Source of the DNA: Ilumatobacter sp.
Lineage (GTDB): Bacteria; Actinomycetota; Acidimicrobiia; Acidimicrobiales; Ilumatobacteraceae
DNA: 64,000 bases
NCBI RefSeq assembly: GCF_030065885.1
Contig: NZ_JASJCS010000006.1
Location: forward strand, 1 to 64,000
Direction: 5' to 3'
Shown here: positions 1 through 8,321 of the stretch, piece after piece
Position numbering within the stretch: the stretch's first letter is position 1
How the letters are laid out: every line of letters starts with the position of its first letter
Program-made: the position numbers and the translations under genes
The notes under the pieces: model-generated
Told to the model about the DNA's origin: nothing
The model's database searches: none
Seen by the model: the letters and a program-made list of their open reading frames with translations, nothing else

Positions 1-122
1 ACAGCGGCCTCGACGTGACGCCGGTCATCAGCCACCGCTTCCCCCTCGACCAGTACGAGGCGGCCTTCGAGGCACTGGCGTCGGGCGAGGCCAGCAAGGT
101 CATCCTCGACATCCGCCCGTGA
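1..122 (+). CDS. tdh: L-threonine 3-dehydrogenase, C-terminal fragment
   Basis: Only the last 39 codons are present; the gene enters from the left edge and ends at TGA 120-122. The tail reads in frame from base 3 and contains GLDVTPVISHRFPLDQYEAA and ends ASKVILDIRP. This resembles the end of zinc-dependent medium-chain dehydrogenases of the threonine 3-dehydrogenase type, where the last helix-strand unit closes the catalytic domain and is usually followed by a short VIL tail. These enzymes oxidise L-threonine to 2-amino-3-ketobutyrate with NAD+. The zinc ligands and Rossmann fold lie outside the window, so a related sorbitol or alcohol dehydrogenase is possible. Confidence 0.6.
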   Translation, partial: SGLDVTPVISHRFPLDQYEAAFEALASGEASKVILDIRP

Positions 123-198
123 CGCGGCACTTGCCGGCTCGGCGCGCGGCGGGTGAGCGACGGACCGCAGCGGCGACCGCGAGCCGGGCCGCGCCCGA

Positions 199-1566
199 TC
201 AGAGCTCTGCGCGCGGGAGCCGGACTGCGAACTCGCATCCCTCGCCCGGTGCCGTGGTCAGCTCGATGGTGCCGCCGTGCGCCGCGGCGATCGACCGTGC
301 GATCGCCAGTCCGAGGCCCGAGCCGCCGGTCGTCCGGGAGCGGGCCTTGTCGCCCCGGTAGAAGCGCTCGAAGACGTGGGCGGCCTGCTCGTCGGCGAGG
401 CCCGGCCCGTCGTCGGCGACGACGACGACGATCTCGGTCGACGAGCCGGTGGCCCGCAGACGCACGGTCGCGTCCGGCGCGTGCGTGAGCGCGTTGTCGA
501 CCAGGCCAGCCAGGAGCTGCTGCGTGCGGTTGCGGTCGAGGGCGGCCACGAGCGCCGCGCCCGACCCCGGCGGTTCGACCTCGATCGCACGATCGGGGTG
601 CGCAGCGTGCGCATCGGCGACGACGTCGGTGAGCAGCGCCGCGACGTCGACCGGCTCGCGAGCGAGCGGCTGCTGCTCGTCGAGCCGGGCCAGGTGCAAC
701 AGGCTGTCGACGAGGCCCGTCATCCGGTTCGACTCGGAGCTCATCCGCCGCACCACGTCGTCCAGCTGGTCCTGCTCACGGAACGCGCCCTGCTCGTACA
801 GGTCGAGGTAGCCGCGGATCGACGTCAGCGGGGTACGCAGCTCGTGCGACGCGTCGGACACGAACTGCCGGAGACGATCCTCGGCCTCGTCGCGCTGGTC
901 GAGCATGTCGTTGAAGGCCTCGGCGAGGCGGCCCGCCTCGGTCCGGCGGTCGAGCTCGGGTGCTCGCTGACCGCGATCGCCCGCCGCCAGCGCGCCTGCG
1001 ATGTCGGTCATCGCCGAGATCGGACGGACGCCCAGCCGGTCGACCCACCACGCGAGCAAGCCCAGTACCGCGGCGATCACTGCTGCGCCCAGGACGAACG
1101 TCACGATCAGCCCCTGCACGGTGTCGTCGACGTCGGTGCTCGGGAGCGCGATCACGAGGAGGTCGCCGAGCGCGTTCGGTTCGACCAGGACCCGGAATCG
1201 CGTCGAACCGTTGGTCGAGTCGGCGAACTCGAACGTCCGCGCCGACACATCGCCGACCGATGCGAGGTCCGGCGGGCTGTCCAGCAGCTGGCCGACGACA
1301 ATCGCGTCGACCTCGCCCTCGCCCGAGACGGCGGCGACGAAGAGATCCGAGATGGGTCGCTCGGGGTCGGCCGGTTCGGGCGGGAGGGGCCGCGGCTCGC
1401 CGTCGTTCGGGCGCGGCGCGGGGTTCAGCGGGATGATCGCCTCGAGCCGCCGGTCGAGCTGCTCGATCAGCTGATCACGCTGGACGACCACGACGACGGT
1501 CCCGGCGGCGATGAACGCGGCCAGCACGAGCGCGAAGCCCGCGACGACACGGGATCGCAGCGTCAT
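199..1566 (-). CDS. Sensor histidine kinase of a two-component system
   Basis: A 455-aa membrane histidine kinase. An N-terminal transmembrane helix (about 8-28) is followed by an extracytoplasmic domain of roughly 120 residues with a Pro-rich stretch, a second transmembrane helix (about 150-172) and a HAMP linker. The HisKA box SDASHELRTPLTSIRGYLDL holds the phospho-acceptor His. HATPase_c motifs follow: N box (LVDNALTHA), DDGPGL and GSGLGLAIA. The ATG overlaps the stop of the upstream response regulator (ATGA at 1563-1566), so the pair is translationally coupled. Architecture is that of MprB/TcrY-like kinases. The ligand is unknown; the CotH gene upstream suggests an envelope-related signal, which is inference. 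Confidence 0.93.
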   Translation of the reverse strand: MTLRSRVVAGFALVLAAFIAAGTVVVVVQRDQLIEQLDRRLEAIIPLNPAPRPNDGEPRPLPPEPADPERPISDLFVAAVSGEGEVDAIVVGQLLDSPPDLASVGDVSARTFEFADSTNGSTRFRVLVEPNALGDLLVIALPSTDVDDTVQGLIVTFVLGAAVIAAVLGLLAWWVDRLGVRPISAMTDIAGALAAGDRGQRAPELDRRTEAGRLAEAFNDMLDQRDEAEDRLRQFVSDASHELRTPLTSIRGYLDLYEQGAFREQDQLDDVVRRMSSESNRMTGLVDSLLHLARLDEQQPLAREPVDVAALLTDVVADAHAAHPDRAIEVEPPGSGAALVAALDRNRTQQLLAGLVDNALTHAPDATVRLRATGSSTEIVVVVADDGPGLADEQAAHVFERFYRGDKARSRTTGGSGLGLAIARSIAAAHGGTIELTTAPGEGCEFAVRLPRAEL

Positions 1567-2249
1567 CCGTCGGCCCGCAGGCAGAAGCCGACGCCGCGGA
1601 TCGTGTGGATCAGCTTGGGTGGCGTGTGGTCGAGCTTGCGGCGGAGGTAGCTGATGTACGTGTCGACGACCGACGAGTCACCGTCGAAGTCGTACTCCCA
1701 GACGTGGTCGAGGATCTGGGCGCGGCTCAGCACGCGTCCGACGTTGCCGATCAGCAGGTGGAGCAGCTTGTACTCGGTCGGCGACAGATCGATCGTCTCG
1801 CCGTAGCGGGTCACACGGTGCGCGACGGGGTCGAGCTGCAGATCCGCGCATCGCAGCACGAGATCGCGGGCGCCACCCCGATCCTCGAGGCGGAGCCGCA
1901 CGCGTGCGACGAGCTCGGCGATCGCGAACGGCTTGACGACGTAGTCGTCTGCGCCGCTCGTCAACCCGGCAACCCGGTCGTCGGTCGCGTCGCGAGCCGT
2001 CAGGAAGATCACCGGAGTCCGGTCGCCGGCGTCTCGCAAGCGACGCAGCACCTCGAAGCCGTCGAGCTCGGGCATCATCACGTCGAGCAGGATCAGATCG
2101 GGTCGATGCTCGGCGACCGCTGCGATGGCGGCTCGCCCGTCGGCGACGGCCACGGAGTCGAGTCCGGCCAGCTGCAGACCGGACTCGACGAGAAACCGGA
2201 TGTTCTCCTCGTCGTCGACGACGAGCACGAGGGGCTGTTGCTCGGACAT
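1563..2249 (-). CDS. OmpR-family response regulator
   Basis: A 228-aa regulator with an N-terminal receiver domain (VLVVDDEENIRFLVESG; phospho-acceptor Asp in LILLDVMMPELDG; conserved Lys in DDYVVKPF) and a C-terminal winged-helix DNA-binding domain (SPTEYKLLHLLIGNVGRVLS, ending in the wing DTYISYLRRKLD). The open frame continues upstream, but the family N-terminus begins at ATG 2249 (MSEQQPLVLVVDDEE), so I place the start there. It lies only 16 bases after the CotH-type gene on the same strand, and its stop overlaps the kinase start. CotH, regulator and kinase therefore probably share a transcript. Confidence 0.94.
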   Translation of the reverse strand: MSEQQPLVLVVDDEENIRFLVESGLQLAGLDSVAVADGRAAIAAVAEHRPDLILLDVMMPELDGFEVLRRLRDAGDRTPVIFLTARDATDDRVAGLTSGADDYVVKPFAIAELVARVRLRLEDRGGARDLVLRCADLQLDPVAHRVTRYGETIDLSPTEYKLLHLLIGNVGRVLSRAQILDHVWEYDFDGDSSVVDTYISYLRRKLDHTPPKLIHTIRGVGFCLRADG

Positions 2250-2265
2250 CACACCGTGGCGGGCA

Positions 2266-3654
2266 TCAGACCGTGGGGAACGATTGCCGGACCGCCTCGG
2301 CGTCGGCGGCGATCGTCTCGTCATCGACGATGCTCTGTGTGGACAGGACGTCGACCCACTCGGCGAGGGCGGCCGTCGCCGTCCCGTCGGCGTACAGCGT
2401 CTCGGTGAGCTCGACCAGGGCCTCGTCGTACAACTGCTGGAACTCCTCCATGAACCGATCGACGAGCACATTGTTGCCGAACGCGGGTCCGCCGCCGGGG
2501 AAGCCGCCGGCGCCGGCCGGTCTCGCGCGGTCGGGCGGGCCACCGGCGACATCGCCGGGCAGCGGGCCGCCGTCGACGTTGGCGGTGCCGAACGCGAGGT
2601 TGAGGTCCCAGTTGACGACGGTGAACAGTCCGGTGTCGTAGTCGTACTGCAGGTAGGCGTTGTTGCCCGGGCCGTCGATGTCGTCGAAGTTGTCGACGAG
2701 ATCCTGGAAGGCCAGGTAGGTCGCGAACGACTCGACGTCGAGCCGGTCGGCGAGCTCGGTGGCGAACGTCTCGTCCTCGGCGTTGTTGATGAAGTCGAGG
2801 AAGTCGATCAGCGGATCGAGATCGTCGTCGCCGGCCTCCTGGTCGAACACCTCGTCGTACGCGTCGGGGTCGTCGCCCCGGTAGCTGAAGTCACCGGTCG
2901 ACTCGGCCTTGTACAGGGCGGACTCGTCGGAGTCGAAGTTCTCGTCCTCCCACACGCCGTCGGGGTGCTGCAGCGCGAGCCGCAGTTCGGTGTCCCCGCC
3001 GTTGACGGTGAACGTCGTGGCGATTGCCTGCTGCGTCGCCAGGCCGCTCGCCTCGAGCAGCTCGAGGGCGACCGCTTCGTTGAGCGACGTCTCGGTCGAG
3101 TTCGACCGTATGACGATGTCGACATAGCCCTGGTGGTCCTGGTCGTCGTCGTACTTGTCGAGCCGGATCAGCCACGGGAGGTCCCCCGGGTTCCCGGCGG
3201 ACTCCGAGGTCAGCGAACGCAGCGACGAGTTGCCCTTCAAGCGCAGGCCGACCTCGTCGTAGGTGACCCCGTCGATCGTGACGGTGGCCTCGATCCAGTC
3301 CTTCTCGCCGGTCGACTCGTACGTGGCGATCATCTCGGCGTAGTCGTCGTCGTCGAACTCGATGGCGATGTCGTGCACGGTGCTGCTGTCCCAGAGCGCG
3401 AGCTCACCGGCCGCTGTGTCGGAGTCGGTGTCGTTCGACGCTGGTTCCGACGCGGCCGAGGCGTCGACGGGGGTCGCTGCGTCGGCGGCGTCGACGACCG
3501 CGGCGACGTCGGGGGCGCCCTCCTCGCTCGATGCGCTCTCGGACGTGGCGGTACACGCCGACACGACGAGCACCACCGCGAGTGCGACGGCACCGGCTCG
3601 GAGTGCTCGGACACGGAGATGGCGGACGGGACGGGGGATGCGGGTGGCGAACAT
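2266..3654 (-). CDS. CotH kinase family lipoprotein
   Basis: A 462-aa exported protein. The N-terminus has an arginine-rich start, a hydrophobic segment and a lipobox VSAC (Cys34), so it is probably a lipoprotein. An Asp/Ser/Ala-rich linker follows, then a CotH domain from about residue 85: a DDDDYAEM start, GLRLKGNSSLRS, LPWLIRLDKYD and the motif VVNWDLNLAFG, equivalent to the WDxDxxFG segment of the atypical CotH kinase fold. CotH proteins phosphorylate secreted or spore-coat proteins. The start at ATG 3654 is chosen for its AAAGGA ribosome site and because a signal peptide begins there; the frame stays open further upstream without support. It lies just ahead of the response regulator and opposite DUF4956/VTC. 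Confidence 0.85.
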   Translation of the reverse strand: MFATRIPRPVRHLRVRALRAGAVALAVVLVVSACTATSESASSEEGAPDVAAVVDAADAATPVDASAASEPASNDTDSDTAAGELALWDSSTVHDIAIEFDDDDYAEMIATYESTGEKDWIEATVTIDGVTYDEVGLRLKGNSSLRSLTSESAGNPGDLPWLIRLDKYDDDQDHQGYVDIVIRSNSTETSLNEAVALELLEASGLATQQAIATTFTVNGGDTELRLALQHPDGVWEDENFDSDESALYKAESTGDFSYRGDDPDAYDEVFDQEAGDDDLDPLIDFLDFINNAEDETFATELADRLDVESFATYLAFQDLVDNFDDIDGPGNNAYLQYDYDTGLFTVVNWDLNLAFGTANVDGGPLPGDVAGGPPDRARPAGAGGFPGGGPAFGNNVLVDRFMEEFQQLYDEALVELTETLYADGTATAALAEWVDVLSTQSIVDDETIAADAEAVRQSFPTV

Positions 3655-3858
3655 GGTCGGGTTCCTTTCTGTCGCCATCCAGCCAACGACGCGACACCGT
3701 GACGACGCTGCGAGCGCCCTGTGAGTTGTCTGTGAATCGGACGGCATGTCGACGCCGCCCGGGAGGCGGTGCAGTCCCGAGCAGATCCGCAGGGTGCTCA
3801 CAGGAGACTCCCAGGATCCGTCGGTTGGGTGGATGCCACACCCGAGAAGGAGCCACCC
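3655..3858. promoter_or_regulatory. Divergent intergenic region, CotH / DUF4956-VTC
   Basis: About 200 bases separate two divergently read units and must hold both promoters. AAGGAG at 3847-3852 is the ribosome site of the GTG start at 3859; AAAGGA on the other strand serves the CotH gene. I see no convincing operator palindrome. Short open frames here are not supported by ribosome sites. Confidence 0.5.
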
Positions 3859-4455
3859 GTGTCGAACCACACCGTCATCGCCCTCAACGTCGTCGCCGTC
3901 GCCGCCCTCGCCTTCGGCCTCTACTTCCCCCGCTATCACCGCAAGGACATGGTGGTCGCCATCCTCGGCCTCAACGTCGGGGTGATGGGGGTCGCGACGG
4001 CGCTCGCGTCCTCGGAGGTCTCCGCCGGCCTGGGCCTGGGTCTGTTCGGCGTGCTGTCGATCATCCGCCTGCGCAGCAACGAGCTGGCGCAGGAGGAGGT
4101 CGCGTACTACTTCTCGGCCCTCGCCCTCGGCCTGCTCGCCGGCTTCGACGTCGACCCGGCGTGGCTGACGCCGACGCTGATGGGCGGGATCCTGATCGCG
4201 CTGTTCGTCGGCGATCACCCCCGCCTCTTTCCGCAACACCGCCACCAGAACGTGCAGCTCGACTCGGCGTACACCGACGAGGCCAGACTGGTCGCCCGCC
4301 TCGGCGAGCTGCTCGACGCTGACATCGTGAAGATCAAGATCAAGCGGGTCGACCTCGTCAACGACACGACCACCGTCGACGTGCGCTACCGCTTGCGAAC
4401 CGGCCCGGTCGAGACCTCCATGCGTGACCTCGACCGGGCCGCGAGGACGCCGTGA
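3859..4455 (+). CDS. DUF4956 membrane protein
   Basis: A 198-aa protein with four or so hydrophobic helices in the first 120 residues (for example TVIALNVVAVAALAFGLYFP and LGLGLFGVLSIIRLRS) and a soluble C-terminal half with KIKIKRVDLVNDTTTVDVRY. This is the pattern of DUF4956, whose members often neighbour VTC-type polyphosphate polymerases and CotH proteins. The GTG start at 3859 follows AAGGAG by six bases; the frame is open further upstream but the membrane protein starts here. Its stop overlaps the GTG of the next gene (GTGA), implying coupled translation. A partner or anchor role for the soluble VTC enzyme is inference. Confidence 0.85.
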   Translation: MSNHTVIALNVVAVAALAFGLYFPRYHRKDMVVAILGLNVGVMGVATALASSEVSAGLGLGLFGVLSIIRLRSNELAQEEVAYYFSALALGLLAGFDVDPAWLTPTLMGGILIALFVGDHPRLFPQHRHQNVQLDSAYTDEARLVARLGELLDADIVKIKIKRVDLVNDTTTVDVRYRLRTGPVETSMRDLDRAARTP

Positions 4456-5225
4456 GCGAAGGTCTCCCGACGGCATCGACACCGCCGATCGAGATGGTGC
4501 ACGACCTGAGGCCGATCTCGCTGCGCGAGCTCGACGAGGCAGCGTCGCTGCAGGTTCGTGTGGATCGCAAGTACGTCGTCGACGGCGACCAACTCGAGCG
4601 GCTCGTCGAGGAGCTGGCGCACCGGCTCGCGGTGCTGGACATCGACGGCTCGCGGTCGTTCGGATACGAGTCGACGTACTTCGACACGCCGTCGCTCGAC
4701 TCGTACCTCGGCGCCGCCCACCGCCGACGCCGGCGCTTCAAGGTCCGGACGCGTTCGTACGTCGACTCCTCGACCACGATGCTCGAGGTCAAGACGCGGG
4801 GTCCCCGCGGCGCCACCGTCAAGCGACGCCGCCGCCACCGCTACGACCTCCGGCACGAGCTCGGTCGCGAGGGCGAAGCGTTCGTCGCCGATGCGATCGG
4901 GCGGGCGCACGTCGCCGAGACGCTGCGGCCGACGCTCACCACGTCGTACCGACGGGTCACGCTGATCGACCTCGACGAGGTCGCCCGGGTCACCGTCGAT
5001 GCCGACCTGTGGTGCGCCGATCGCTCCGGGAACGCGGTGGGCCTGGCGGACCGGTACGTGCTCGAGACCAAGTCGTCGAGCTCACCGAGCCCGACGGACC
5101 GGCTCCTGTGGGCGGGAGGCATCCGGCCGGAGCGCATCAGCAAGTACGGGACCGGGTTGGCCGCGCTCCACCCCGAGCTGCCGTCGAACAAGTGGCACCG
5201 CACGATCGGGCGACACTTCACCTGA
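4452..5225 (+). CDS. VTC-domain polyphosphate polymerase
   Basis: A 257-aa cytosolic protein spanning one VTC domain of the CYTH/triphosphate-tunnel fold. Basic strands expected to line the tunnel are visible: LQVRVDRKYVVD near residue 30, ESTYFDTP, RRRFKVRTRSY, LEVKTRGPRGATVKRRRRH, TTSYRRVTL and LETKSS, ending with the typical ISKYGTG. VTC4-type enzymes build polyphosphate from ATP. The gene starts with GTG overlapping the DUF4956 stop. Together with the CotH-type protein across the promoter, this makes a known recurring trio whose joint function is not established. Confidence 0.85.
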   Translation: MSEGLPTASTPPIEMVHDLRPISLRELDEAASLQVRVDRKYVVDGDQLERLVEELAHRLAVLDIDGSRSFGYESTYFDTPSLDSYLGAAHRRRRRFKVRTRSYVDSSTTMLEVKTRGPRGATVKRRRRHRYDLRHELGREGEAFVADAIGRAHVAETLRPTLTTSYRRVTLIDLDEVARVTVDADLWCADRSGNAVGLADRYVLETKSSSSPSPTDRLLWAGGIRPERISKYGTGLAALHPELPSNKWHRTIGRHFT

Positions 5226-5257
5226 GGGACGGGTCGCCGAGCGGCGAGAGGGGCCAT

Positions 5258-5292
5258 GCGTTACAGAGGGTGTCTGACACCCTCTGTAACGC
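5258..5292. repeat. 35-bp near-perfect palindrome upstream of DinB-like gene
   Basis: Two 17-base arms, beginning GCGTTACAGAGGG at 5258 and its exact complement ending at 5292, surround a single T. The centre is GTGTCTGACAC (5270-5280), a core seen again in other gaps of this window. It lies between the VTC stop (5225) and the DinB-like start (5308). It could be a rho-independent terminator lacking a T tract, an operator, or a dispersed repeat. Confidence 0.75.
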
Positions 5293-5307
5293 TGGCAGAC
5301 TCCGTCC

Positions 5308-5844
5308 ATGCCCGACCTGACCGACCTGTTGGCGGAGTACGACCGGGCGCTCGGACACACCGAGGCGCTCTGGTCGGATCTCACGCCCGAGGAGGTCCGC
5401 TGGCGCCCGCACCCCGAATCGAGCGCGATCGGGTGGCACCTCGGTCACCAGGCGGCCGTCGCCCACTTCATGGTTCGCAACCTCACGGCCGCCGAGCCGA
5501 GCCCCGACCCGCCGCTCGACGGACTGTTCGACAGCGCCACACCCGAGCCTGAGCGCGGCGAGCTGCCGGAGGTCGAGCGGCTGGGCCGGTATCGCAAGGC
5601 GGTCGCCGAGCGGGTCAGGTTCCGGATCGGCGCGATCGAGCGGGGCGACGTCGGCGCACCAGCGCAGCTGAGCGTCGTCGCGGCCTTGCTGGTCACGGCG
5701 CTCGTCAACCACGAGTACCAGCACAGCGTCTGGATCGGTGAGGTGCGGCGCGACCAGCTCGGCCACGACCTGCCGGCTCCCCCGGCCTCGCCGCTGCTGA
5801 CGACGATCGACGGCTACACCGTGCTGCGACCACCCCTCGGGTGA
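5308..5844 (+). CDS. DinB-like four-helix metal-binding protein
   Basis: A 178-aa protein of the DinB/YfiT superfamily. It begins LLAEYDRALGHTEALWSDL and has the motif SSAIGWHLGHQAAVAHFMV, where the first conserved His sits in helix 2. A second conserved His lies near HEYQHSVWIGEV at about residue 135-145. The His triad typical of the family binds a divalent metal; members include mycothiol- or bacillithiol-dependent S-transferases and others of unknown role. ATG 5308 starts soon after the 35-bp palindrome. Its downstream neighbour is convergent, so it is probably monocistronic. Substrate unknown. Confidence 0.75.
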   Translation: MPDLTDLLAEYDRALGHTEALWSDLTPEEVRWRPHPESSAIGWHLGHQAAVAHFMVRNLTAAEPSPDPPLDGLFDSATPEPERGELPEVERLGRYRKAVAERVRFRIGAIERGDVGAPAQLSVVAALLVTALVNHEYQHSVWIGEVRRDQLGHDLPAPPASPLLTTIDGYTVLRPPLG

Positions 5845-5860
5845 CGGCACCCCGGCTGAA

Positions 5861-5903
5861 CGCGTGAGCAAGTTGCGCACATACTGCGCAACTTCATCAC
5901 GCG
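5861..5903. terminator. Hairpin between convergent genes
   Basis: An inverted repeat of 43 bases: CGCGTGA ... AAGTTGCGCA, a five-base loop CATAC, then TGCGCAACTT ... TCACGCG, with a two-base internal mismatch. It starts 17 bases after the DinB-like stop and lies 48 bases before the stop of the convergent cobalamin-domain gene, so a bidirectional terminator is the simplest reading. There is no clear T tract on either side. Confidence 0.55.
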
Positions 5904-5950
5904 TTGCGACGACGACGGGGGGCCGGACCGGCGTGCCGTGCGGGACTCGG

Positions 5951-6916
5951 TCAGACGAAGAAGGCCGAGGCGCCCGGCACCCGGTCGTCGACGACTGCGG
6001 CGACAGCGTCGAATGCGTCCCGTGCCACCCCGACCGGCGTGCCGACGGCAGCGAGCCGGTCCTCGAGCCAGGCGCGATGCTGGACGACGATCGTCGGATC
6101 GCCGCAGAGCATGGCGGCGGCGCCGACAGCGACGACGTCGCCGAGCTCGGCGGTGACGTACTCGAACCACGACGCCGAGCGCACGCGGTCTGCGAAGTCA
6201 GAGGTTCCCAACCACGACAGGGCATCGCGCACGACCTCCACCCGCTGGTACTCGAGGTGTGCCCAGTCCGCATCCATGTCGACGGCGAGCGGTTCTCCCC
6301 AGAGCATCTCGTCGAGCACGAACGGCTCGGTCAGATCACGGGCTTGTCCGTGAGCGCCGATCGCACGCGCCCGGCGACCCGCGGAGTCGAATGCCCGACC
6401 CCCACACATGACCGCGTGGCCGGCCTGGCTCGCCGCTCGGACCGTGCGGGCGGCGCCGGTGAGGTTGGACGCCAGCGTGACGCTCACTCCCACGACGTCG
6501 GCCTCGATGTCGGCGAGGTAGTCGCGGAGCTGTCCCGCCGGCATCGCTGGGCCGAGATGGATCACACGCCACCCGCCGGCGATCATCAGTTCGGTGGCCA
6601 TCCTCGCCGGCAACGAGTGCCACTCTCCCTCGGCACACACCATCACCACCGTCCCAGCAGGCTCCCGCGCTTCGAGCCCCACCCCCAGCGACGACAAGAC
6701 CGACTCGGTGACGAACGTGGCGGAGTGCTCGTCGGCAACCGTGCACTCGCCGCGCAGCCAGCGCTCGCCGACATCGCGCTGCGACGGCGCCAGCAGTTGG
6801 GTGACGACGTCGAGGCAGGACTCGTCACGACCGGCGAAGTTCGTGGCCAGCATCGCCGCGCCAGCGCGATCGCCGCGCAGCGCAGCATCGGTGTACTCGT
6901 CGAGCAACACGCTCAT
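5951..6916 (-). CDS. Stand-alone CarH/LitR-like cobalamin-binding protein
   Basis: A 321-aa soluble protein without the usual N-terminal MerR DNA-binding domain. Residues 1-85 form a helical cap domain with GERWLRGECTVADEHSAT, which keeps W53 and the E63-H64 pair at the spacing of the W-x9-EH motif of CarH photoreceptors. The Rossmann B12 domain follows: E98-x-H100 (lower axial ligand motif, but Pro in place of the usual Gly), then a VGVSVTLASN segment and MCGG. Residues from about 200 on form an extra region of unknown fold. ATG 6916 is preferred because GAGGAGG precedes it. A light or B12 sensor acting through another protein is a reasonable guess. No regulator gene is adjacent. Confidence 0.75.
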   Translation of the reverse strand: MSVLLDEYTDAALRGDRAGAAMLATNFAGRDESCLDVVTQLLAPSQRDVGERWLRGECTVADEHSATFVTESVLSSLGVGLEAREPAGTVVMVCAEGEWHSLPARMATELMIAGGWRVIHLGPAMPAGQLRDYLADIEADVVGVSVTLASNLTGAARTVRAASQAGHAVMCGGRAFDSAGRRARAIGAHGQARDLTEPFVLDEMLWGEPLAVDMDADWAHLEYQRVEVVRDALSWLGTSDFADRVRSASWFEYVTAELGDVVAVGAAAMLCGDPTIVVQHRAWLEDRLAAVGTPVGVARDAFDAVAAVVDDRVPGASAFFV

Positions 6917-7237
6917 GGCCCCTCCTCGTCCAGCGACTACGTCTCGCCGTTGCGGCGAGGATGCCACACGTGCCCGCGCAGTCCCAACGCGCAGCTCCCT
7001 TGGCGGGCGCCACCGGCGCTGAGTGCTTCATCGTGGGCCTCCGCGGACCTTCGTTGCGCTTCCACCCTCACCGTACGCCCGACCACGAGCATCTCGCTAG
7101 AGCCATCCCTCACCGAACACCATCGACACCAGGTTCAGCGCGTCTCACCCACGTGGCGGATGGTCGGCGAGGGCGAGTCACGGCGCGTGGCGGCGACGAA
7201 CGACGGCATGCTGTCGTGCGTGCCCGATCTGTCCGAC

Positions 7238-7627
7238 ATGAGGAAGCAGTACCACTTCTGGCCGAGCGCGGTCGGGGACGGATTCGACGCCTGGGACGTC
7301 GACCGTTTGATCGCGCTCGCTGCGGAACTCCCCGTCGAGCAGGTCGACGTCGAGTCGATCGACGAGGTCGACTCGGTCTACTGGTTCGACGACGTGCAGC
7401 GGCCGACGGTTCGCGCGGTGATCGAGCATGCGCGACTGATCGACGAGGTCGATGCGAGTCATCCGATCATCCTCGGACCTGACGGCCGCGTCATGGACGG
7501 TATGCACCGGATCGCCCGGGCACTTCGCGACGGGAGGTCACACGTCGACGCGAGACGACTACCAACGCTGCCACCACCGGATCACCGCAACGCGCGCGCG
7601 GATGAGCTGCCGTACGAGCGGGACTGA
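7238..7627 (+). CDS. ParB/Srx-like domain protein
   Basis: A 129-aa protein when started at ATG 7238 (MRKQYHFWPSAVGDGFDAWD); ATG 7208 is possible and neither has a clear ribosome site. The segment GPDGRVMDGMHRIARALRDG near residues 85-105 resembles the ParB/sulfiredoxin nucleotide-binding box (GxxxxGxHR), and the N-terminal part (DVDRLIALAAELPVEQVDVE) fits the leading strand-helix unit of that fold. Such small proteins are common in actinobacteria, have no assigned role and lack the HTH of true ParB. It stands alone on the plus strand. Confidence 0.65.
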   Translation: MRKQYHFWPSAVGDGFDAWDVDRLIALAAELPVEQVDVESIDEVDSVYWFDDVQRPTVRAVIEHARLIDEVDASHPIILGPDGRVMDGMHRIARALRDGRSHVDARRLPTLPPPDHRNARADELPYERD

Positions 7628-7838
7628 GCCGTTCGGGATCGGCGCGACGAACTGATCGACGACGTCCTTGCACCCAGACGAAGCACTGGAGACTGCGGGC
7701 GAACGCGGCGGCCACCACTCCGACGAGATCGGTACCTCGGCGCTCGCCGGAGCGCGCGGAAGGCGCGGTCACACGTGCTGCGCCGAGCCGGCGGGTGGAG
7801 GTCACGTCGCAGACCGTGCGACGTGAGCTGTCGGGCGA

Positions 7839-8321
7839 TCAGCCGCCCATCATCGCTCGCCAGTCGGGCACGTCGGGTGCGTCGGGCTCCCACGACCGGA
7901 TGAACGTGACGACCGCCTTGATCTGCTCGGACGTCAGCGGGCCGCCGTAGTCGAGCGAGTAGGCGCTCATCTGGCTGCCGGGGATGCCGACGGCGATCAG
8001 GGTGCGGGCCTGGTCGTCGGTCGACGACTGGAGGAACTGCTCGGAGTTGAGTGCAGGGCCGATGCCTCCTTCGCCGTTGAGGCCGTGGCACGACGAGCAG
8101 TTGAACTGCCAGACGCCCTCGCCCTTGACCGCCAGCGAGGCCAACTGCTCCTCGCGGGCGTCGCTGCGCGACCCCGGCTCGTACCACCGGTAGAACGGGA
8201 ACACGGCGGCCATCAACGCCAGCAGCACCACGCCGGCGACCATCCACGTGTTGGTCGACCGCTCGAGCTCCTCGTCGGTCGTGTAGTCGTAGGTGTCGTC
8301 CCGGTCCCGAGTCTCGCTCAT
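7839..8321 (-). CDS. Membrane-anchored monoheme cytochrome c of the bc-type complex
   Basis: A 160-aa protein with a charged cytoplasmic N-terminus, one transmembrane helix (about 27-45) and a periplasmic cytochrome c domain. The heme site is CSSCH at residues 75-79. A likely axial Met lies in GSQMSAYS. It is last in the minus-strand operon; its ATG overlaps the Rieske stop (ATGA). By position it should accept electrons from the Rieske protein and pass them towards the terminal oxidase encoded divergently. It ends WRAMMGG. Confidence 0.88.
   Translation of the reverse strand: MSETRDRDDTYDYTTDEELERSTNTWMVAGVVLLALMAAVFPFYRWYEPGSRSDAREEQLASLAVKGEGVWQFNCSSCHGLNGEGGIGPALNSEQFLQSSTDDQARTLIAVGIPGSQMSAYSLDYGGPLTSEQIKAVVTFIRSWEPDAPDVPDWRAMMGG

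Noticed and set aside
5864-7165. Plus-strand open frame running into the ParB-like gene
   Set aside because: It lies over the cobalamin-domain gene on the other strand and shows no motif before about 7238; only the 3' part is a real gene.
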